Source: Schlegelella_A sp035493195 (lineage in GTDB: Bacteria > Pseudomonadota > Gammaproteobacteria > Burkholderiales > Burkholderiaceae_C). From it: DNA of 10,696 nt. Within the stretch, counting starts at the first letter, position 1. Each line of letters begins with the position of its first letter. This document shows, in pieces, positions 7,034-10,696 of the stretch. The notes below the pieces were generated by a model. It made no database searches. It saw only the letters and a program-made list of their open reading frames with translations, and had not been told where the DNA came from. A program made the translations under genes and the position numbers. The stretch covers positions 1-10,696 of the forward strand of contig DATJIM010000197.1 in NCBI GenBank assembly GCA_035493195.1, given 5' to 3'.

Positions 7034-7153
7034 ATGAACCGCACCACGCACCTCATCGCCCAAAGCGCCCTCGGCGCGGCCCGGCGATGGGCGCGCAGCG
7101 TCGACGGCATGGGCCTGCGCTCCGCCGGGCGTCGTCCGGCGTCGCCGATCTAG
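7034..7153 (+). CDS. Possible 39-residue leader peptide
   Basis: An ATG ORF of 39 codons begins about 20 bases after the predicted transcription start and ends with TAG at 7151-7153. The peptide begins MNRTTHLIAQ and ends GRRPASPI. It contains seven Arg (3, 17, 18, 21, 29, 33, 34) but no long run of one codon. A weak purine stretch (AAAGAG, 7022-7027) could serve as ribosome binding site. It has no membrane segment. Its stop codon is 3 bases from the first arm of the alternative-hairpin element. This placement, rather than the peptide sequence, is the reason to suspect a regulatory leader. In such GC-rich DNA an ORF of this size could also be chance. Confidence 0.4.
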   Translation: MNRTTHLIAQSALGAARRWARSVDGMGLRSAGRRPASPI

Positions 7154-7156
7154 CAC

Positions 7157-7227
7157 TCTCAGCTTCTTCGATCGAAGTCCGCTGAGACATCAGCGGAAGA
7201 CTCGATCGATCCCTTCGTGTCTTCCGC
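7157..7227 (+). promoter_or_regulatory. Attenuator-like element with mutually exclusive hairpins
   Basis: Arm 1 TCTCAGC (7157-7163) pairs with arm 2 GCTGAGA (7181-7187), with an inner CTTC/GAAG stem (7166-7169 with 7174-7177). Arm 3 GCGGAAGAC (7193-7201) pairs perfectly with arm 4 GTCTTCCGC (7219-7227), with CGA/TCG inside. Alternatively, TCCGCTGA (7178-7185) pairs with TCAGCGGA (7190-7197) around the loop GACA. That stem is extended by TCGATCGA (7168-7175) with TCGATCGA (7202-7209), giving 8 + 8 bp. This 2:3 form excludes both 1:2 and 3:4. No T-run follows arm 4, so 3:4 is not a standard intrinsic terminator. Control could be Rho-dependent, translational or by RNA stability. The base pairing is read directly; the regulatory role is inference. 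Confidence 0.6.
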
Positions 7228-7231
7228 CATC

Positions 7232-7267
7232 GGGCCGAAGGCCCACAGCGCTCCCCGCGAACCGGGG
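7232..7267 (+). promoter_or_regulatory. Two further leader hairpins before the MFS start
   Basis: GGGCC (7232-7236) and GGCCC (7240-7244) close a GAA loop. CCCCG (7253-7257) and CGGGG (7263-7267) close a CGAAC loop. Both lie between the attenuator-like element and the ribosome binding site AGGGTGG (7284-7290). They support reading 7154-7294 as untranslated structured RNA rather than an N-terminal extension of the exporter. Confidence 0.4.
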
Positions 7268-7294
7268 GCCGCGAAGGAAAGTCAGGGTGGAACC

Positions 7295-8644
7295 ATGTGG
7301 TCCCGATTGAGAAGAATCAAAACTGCGCCGTGGTGGCCGAGGCTGCCGGCGAACGACCTGCTGCGCGACCGTGCGTACCGCCGCCTCTGGACGTCGATCG
7401 CGATCAGCTCGTTCGGCGGCCAGGTGACGATGCTCGCGCTGCCGCTGACTGCGGCGGTGCTGCTGCGCGCGACGCCGACGCAGATGGGCCTGCTCGGCGC
7501 GGTCGAGATCCTGCCCTTCGTGCTGTTCTCGCTGCCGGCCGGTGTCTGGCTCGATCGCGTTCGCAAGCTCCCCGTGTACATCGCCGGCGAGCTAACGATC
7601 GCGCTCGTCGCGGTCAGCGTGCCGGTGGCGTGGTGGCTCGAGTGGCTGTCGATCGAGTGGCTGTACGCCTGCGGCTTCGTGCTGGGCAGTGTCTACACGA
7701 TCGCCGGCAGCGCGGCGCAGATCGTCCTCACGCAGGTCGTCGCGCGCGAGCGGTTGGTCGAGGCGCACGCCAAGAACGCGCTGGCATCGTCGGCCGCCGA
7801 GGTCGCCGGGCCCGGAGTCGCGGGAGCGTTGATCAAGATCGTCGGCGCGCCGCTCGCGTTGCTCGTCGATGCCGTGCTGGTGTCGATCTCGGCGCTGATC
7901 CTGCGCGGTGTCGTCGTCCGCGAGGCGGCGCTCGACGGTGACGCGGCGCGCCGTCGCCGCTTCTGGGACGACCTCAAGGCCGGCGTCCGCTTCGTCGCGC
8001 GCCATCGGCTGCTGGTGGCGCTCGCGTTCGCGGTCGGCACCTGGCAGATGTGCCACCAGGCAGCGATCGTCGTCCAGATCCTGTTCGCGACGCGCACGCT
8101 CGGGCTCTCGGAGAACGCGGTCGGCCTCGCCTACACGGGGATGGGGGTCGGCACGGTGATCGCGAGCGTGTTCGGCAACCGAATCAGCCGCGCGATCGGT
8201 CCGGGGCCATCGCTGATCATCGGCTTCGCCGTTTGCGGCGCCGGCTGGCTGCTGCTCGCGGTCGCGCCCGCGAACGTCTGGGGAATCGCCGCGTTCGCGG
8301 TGATGCTGACGATGTTCTCGACCGGAGCCGTCTTCATCTTCATCAACTTCCTGGCGATGCGGCAGGCGGTGACGCCGGCGCCGCTGCTCGGACGGATGAC
8401 GAGCACCATGCGCTGGCTGATCCTGATTCCGGCGGGGCCGGGCGCGCTGATCGGCGGCTGGCTCGGCGAGCACGTCGGCCTGCGCGCGTCGCTCGCGTTC
8501 GCGGGCGGCGCTTCGCTCCTGCTCGCCGCCGCGGCGTGGCAGCTCGGCGTCATCCGACGCGTTCGCGAGCTGCCGGTCGCCGAGCGCGTCGACGAATGGG
8601 TCGGCGGCGAAGCCGAGGTCGGCTCGCGCGTCGTCGTGACGTGA
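7295..8644 (+). CDS. MFS exporter of the MFS_3 (EntS/Mef-like) type
   Basis: A 449-residue inner-membrane transporter with about 12 membrane helices, expected to export a small molecule using the proton gradient. The order LRDRAYRRLWTS at the N-terminus, then the motif-A-like loop GVWLDRVRKLP (83-93) between helices 2 and 3, fits the MFS_3 / TIGR00900-type family that includes the enterobactin exporter EntS and macrolide exporters of the Mef type. So does the AEVAGPGVAGALIKIVG helix (168-184). A charged central loop lies at about 208-237, and FINFLAMRQAVTP in the second half also fits. The cytoplasmic tail after about 421 is charged. ATG 7295 is chosen because AGGGTGG lies 4 bases upstream. 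GTG 7217 would add 26 polar residues encoded by hairpin-forming DNA and has no ribosome binding site. The GNAT gene follows 7 bases later. The substrate cannot be told. Confidence 0.9.
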   Translation: MWSRLRRIKTAPWWPRLPANDLLRDRAYRRLWTSIAISSFGGQVTMLALPLTAAVLLRATPTQMGLLGAVEILPFVLFSLPAGVWLDRVRKLPVYIAGELTIALVAVSVPVAWWLEWLSIEWLYACGFVLGSVYTIAGSAAQIVLTQVVARERLVEAHAKNALASSAAEVAGPGVAGALIKIVGAPLALLVDAVLVSISALILRGVVVREAALDGDAARRRRFWDDLKAGVRFVARHRLLVALAFAVGTWQMCHQAAIVVQILFATRTLGLSENAVGLAYTGMGVGTVIASVFGNRISRAIGPGPSLIIGFAVCGAGWLLLAVAPANVWGIAAFAVMLTMFSTGAVFIFINFLAMRQAVTPAPLLGRMTSTMRWLILIPAGPGALIGGWLGEHVGLRASLAFAGGASLLLAAAAWQLGVIRRVRELPVAERVDEWVGGEAEVGSRVVVT

Positions 8645-8651
8645 GGCGCGC

Positions 8652-9242
8652 ATGGACCCGCTTCTGCTCGACGTACCCGAGCGCATCGCGACCGAGCGGC
8701 TGGTCGTTCGCGTGCCGCGGCCCGGCGACGGCGTGGTGGTCAACGATGCGTTGCGTGCGTCTCACGCGGAGCTGGCGCCGTGGATGCCGTGGGCGGTGAC
8801 GCTGCCGAGCGTCGACGAGTCGGAGGCGCACTGCCGGCGCGCGCACGCCAAGTTCCTCTTGCGCGAGGACCTCGCCATGTTCGTCTTCGCGCGCAACGCG
8901 GACGACGCCGAGGGCGAGCTCGTCGGCGCCACGGGGCTGCACCGGATCGACTGGACGCTGCGCAGCTTCGAGATCGGCTACTGGCGCAAGACCGGGTGCG
9001 AGGGTCGCGGATTCATGACCGAGGCGGTGCGCGCGATGGCGAGGATGGCGTTCGATGCGCTCGACGCGCGCCGCGTCGAGATCCGCATGGACGATCGCAA
9101 CGTCGCGAGCTGGAAGCTCGCCGAGCGAGCCGGCTTCACGCTCGAAGCGCTGCTGCGCTTCGATTCGCTGACGCCTGCGGGCGAGCCGCGCAGCACGCGC
9201 GTCTACGCACGCGTGCGCGGCGCCGAGGAGCCGCTGGCTTGA
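8652..9242 (+). CDS. GNAT acetyltransferase, RimJ/RimL type
   Basis: A 196-residue cytoplasmic enzyme expected to transfer acetyl from acetyl-CoA to an amine. It begins with the typical ERIATERLVVRVPRPGD strand. It continues through GATGLHRIDW (92-101) and FEIGYW (106-111). The acetyl-CoA pyrophosphate loop is GCEGRGFMTEA (115-125), a variant of the usual GxGxxTEA. RVEIRMDDRNVASWKLAERAGF (141-162) is the conserved C-terminal segment, with the Asn-x-x-Ser of the RimJ/RimL group. The start follows GAGG after the exporter stop, so co-translation with the exporter is likely. Substrates of such enzymes include ribosomal-protein N-termini, other peptides, amino acids and small toxic amines. Pairing with an exporter suggests the last, as inference only. 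Confidence 0.9.
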   Translation: MDPLLLDVPERIATERLVVRVPRPGDGVVVNDALRASHAELAPWMPWAVTLPSVDESEAHCRRAHAKFLLREDLAMFVFARNADDAEGELVGATGLHRIDWTLRSFEIGYWRKTGCEGRGFMTEAVRAMARMAFDALDARRVEIRMDDRNVASWKLAERAGFTLEALLRFDSLTPAGEPRSTRVYARVRGAEEPLA

Positions 9243-9260
9243 GCGGCGCGCGACGGCCGG

Positions 9261-10013
9261 TCAGTCGGCGACCGCTTCCCCAGGCGAGAAGCGGTCGACC
9301 GCGTCGGTGACGATGCCGTCGATGCCGAGCGCATCGAGCCGGCGCGCCTCGGCGGGATCGTTGACGGTGTAGACGCAACTGCGCATGCCGGCGCCACGAA
9401 CGGTCGCGAGCAGCGCAGCGTCGACGAGAGCGTGATTGAAGACGACGGCGACGCAGCCGAGCGCGCGCGCTTCGTCGAGCCAACCGCTGCGCAGGGTGTC
9501 GAGCAGGAGCGCGCGCGGCAGCGCCGTGGCGGTCTCGCGCGCCCCTTCGAGCGCGTCGGGAAGAAACGAGCTGAGGAGCGGCGGCGCCGCCGCGCTGGCC
9601 CAGAGCGCTGCCGCCATCGCCGCGACCGCGCGCCCGGTCTCGCGCTCGGCGCCGGGCGTCGGCTTGATCTCGACGTCGAGCGCGAAGGCGTTGCGCAGGC
9701 AATAGCGCGCGATCGCGGCGAAACTCGGGATCGGCTCGCCCGCCCACGCGCGCCCGTGCCAGCCGCCGGCGTCGAGGCGCGACAGCTCGCTCCACGGCAG
9801 CGCCGCCGCGAGGCCGCGCCCCGACGTCGTGCGATCGAGCGTTGCGTCATGGAGCAGGAACGGCACGCCATCGGCGGCGAGCTTGACGTCGCATTCGAAA
9901 GCGCGAAAACCGTGCGCGGCGCCGACGCGAAACGCCGCCAGCGTGTTCTCCGGTGCGAGCTTGCCGGCGCCGCGGTGTGCGAACCAGCGCGGGTACGGCC
10001 AGGGCGCGGTCAC
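9261..10013 (-). CDS. ugpQ: Glycerophosphodiester phosphodiesterase
   Basis: A 250-residue cytoplasmic enzyme that hydrolyses glycerophosphodiesters to sn-glycerol-3-phosphate and an alcohol. The TIM-barrel active site is clear: AHRGAGKLAPENT (12-24) with His13 and Arg14, Glu22-Asn23, metal ligands Glu40 and Asp42 (FECDV), catalytic His55 (LLHD), and Glu115-Ile-Lys117. The C-terminal GIDGIVTDAVDRF is typical. There is no signal peptide, in keeping with the cytoplasmic UgpQ type rather than periplasmic GlpQ. The GTG start overlaps the ugpC stop in a GTGA, so the two are translationally coupled, as in betaproteobacterial ugpBAECQ operons. In the family the operon is induced by phosphate limitation; its promoter is outside this window. 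Confidence 0.96.
   Translation of the reverse strand: MTAPWPYPRWFAHRGAGKLAPENTLAAFRVGAAHGFRAFECDVKLAADGVPFLLHDATLDRTTSGRGLAAALPWSELSRLDAGGWHGRAWAGEPIPSFAAIARYCLRNAFALDVEIKPTPGAERETGRAVAAMAAALWASAAAPPLLSSFLPDALEGARETATALPRALLLDTLRSGWLDEARALGCVAVVFNHALVDAALLATVRGAGMRSCVYTVNDPAEARRLDALGIDGIVTDAVDRFSPGEAVAD
9269..9297. terminator. 10-bp hairpin at the end of ugpQ
   Basis: CGACCGCTTC (9269-9278) and GAAGCGGTCG (9288-9297) form a perfect 10-bp stem with a 9-base loop, within the last codons of ugpQ and 27 bases past the GNAT stop. It could stop or stabilise transcripts from either convergent operon. There is no T-run on either side, so the role is uncertain. Confidence 0.35.
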
Positions 10014-10696
10014 GACGCAGCGGTGGTCGCGAGCGGCCGCGCCGTGACGCGCGCCGACGTCGCCGCGTCGAACCAGTGCAGATGCTCCGGTGCCGCACGG
10101 AGACCGACGACGTCGCCGATCTTCGGATGCGGCGCTGTCGCGTCGAGGCGGACCGTGAAGAGCGTTTCGCCGAGCGTGCCGTAGACGAGGCGCTCGGCGC
10201 CGAGCATCTCGAGCGCCTGAACGCGCAACGGCCAGGTCGCGGCCGAGAGCTGGTCGACGAGCTCGACGTGCTCGGGGCGGACGCCGACGACGAGCTCGCC
10301 GTCGCGCGGCGTCGGCGCGGCGAGCGGCAGTAGCTGCCCGCCCGCCTGGAAGCCGGCGCCCGACGCGCGGCCGCGAACGAGGTTCATCGGCGGCGAGCCG
10401 ATGAAGGCGGCGACGAACGTCGTCGCCGGACGGTGATAGACCTCGTCGGGAGTGCCGATCTGCTCGATCCGGCCTGCGTTCATCACGATCATCCGCTCGG
10501 CGAGCGTCATCGCCTCGACCTGGTCGTGGGTGACGAAAAGCGACGTCGTGCGAAGCTCGCCGTGCAGCTTCTGGATCTCGAGCCGCGTCTGCGCGCGCAG
10601 CTTGGCGTCGAGGTTCGAGAGCGGCTCGTCGAACAGGAAGACCGCGGGCTTGCGAACGATCGCGCGGCCCATCGCGACGCGCTGGCGCTGGCCGCC
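10010..10696 (-). CDS. ugpC: sn-glycerol-3-phosphate ABC transporter ATP-binding protein, C-terminal part
   Basis: The visible 228 residues are the C-terminal two-thirds of an ABC importer ATPase of the UgpC/MalK/MsmK group. The fragment opens inside the ABC signature (GGQRQR). It continues with Walker B AVFLFDEP (18-25), the D-loop SNLD (27-30) and the H-loop FVTHD with His57. After GTPDEVYHRPATTFVAAFIGSPPMNL comes the regulatory OB/TOBE domain, with GVRPEHVEL (138-146). The Walker A part is outside the window. The ATPase would power uptake of glycerol-3-phosphate or glycerophosphodiesters with UgpB, UgpA and UgpE. The sugar importers of the MalK group are very similar. The specific call rests on the 4-base overlap with ugpQ, whose product supplies the same pathway. 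Confidence 0.9.
   Translation of the reverse strand, partial: GGQRQRVAMGRAIVRKPAVFLFDEPLSNLDAKLRAQTRLEIQKLHGELRTTSLFVTHDQVEAMTLAERMIVMNAGRIEQIGTPDEVYHRPATTFVAAFIGSPPMNLVRGRASGAGFQAGGQLLPLAAPTPRDGELVVGVRPEHVELVDQLSAATWPLRVQALEMLGAERLVYGTLGETLFTVRLDATAPHPKIGDVVGLRAAPEHLHWFDAATSARVTARPLATTAAS

Noticed and set aside
7284..7297. AGGGTGGAACC just before the MFS ATG looks like the conserved T-box antiterminator string.
   Set aside because: The helix that should follow the bulge is missing, no specifier-type Stem I is recognisable upstream, and T-boxes are not expected in this lineage. The string works simply as a ribosome binding site next to ATG. An Infernal search with the T-box model would settle it.
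2..10696. CRISPR arrays, tRNA genes, insertion sequences or attachment sites.
   Set aside because: No regularly spaced repeats, tRNA-like cloverleaf sequences, transposase/integrase motifs or flanking direct repeats were seen on reading both strands.

Overview
The window is GC-rich and densely packed, with short intergenic gaps and GTG starts. The partial FliA, the ugpC-ugpQ pair and the ordinary housekeeping enzymes suggest a motile Gram-negative proteobacterium, most likely a betaproteobacterium of Burkholderiales type. This rests on protein character alone. No rRNA, tRNA, CRISPR array, transposase or integrase is visible.

Layout. Bases 2-1154 (+): the 3' end of fliA, then a membrane-anchored SAM-methyltransferase-like gene starting within a few bases of the fliA stop. 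Bases 1141-1180: two mutually exclusive GC hairpins between convergent genes. Bases 1181-5562 (-): a run of four genes read right to left. These are a histidine kinase with an RpfC-like multi-pass membrane sensor, an M20D amidohydrolase, an outer-membrane beta-barrel protein made of three related modules, and a 46-residue very basic protein. Bases 5682-6911 (+): argJ, divergent from the kinase and closed by an intrinsic terminator at 6941-6975. Bases 7295-9242 (+): an MFS exporter of the MFS_3 (EntS/Mef) type and a RimJ/RimL-type GNAT acetyltransferase, 7 bases apart. Bases 9261-10696 (-): ugpQ and the 3' two-thirds of ugpC, overlapping by 4 bases and facing the GNAT gene.

The most notable region is 6979-7294, the leader of the MFS-GNAT operon. 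It holds a sigma70-like promoter, a possible 39-codon leader ORF, and four RNA arms at 7157-7227. These arms can pair as 1:2 plus 3:4, or alternatively as 2:3. The leader ORF stops 3 bases before arm 1, so a ribosome at its stop would cover arm 1 and favour 2:3. This is the geometry of ribosome-mediated attenuation. Here it precedes an exporter and an acetyltransferase, two families often involved in handling toxic small molecules. I do not recognise it as a described leader RNA.

The rest is largely ordinary metabolism: arginine biosynthesis (argJ), acyl-amino-acid hydrolysis (M20D) and glycerol-3-phosphate/phosphodiester uptake (ugpC, ugpQ). The triplicated barrel protein, the tiny basic protein and the fliA-coupled methyltransferase are the least understood genes.
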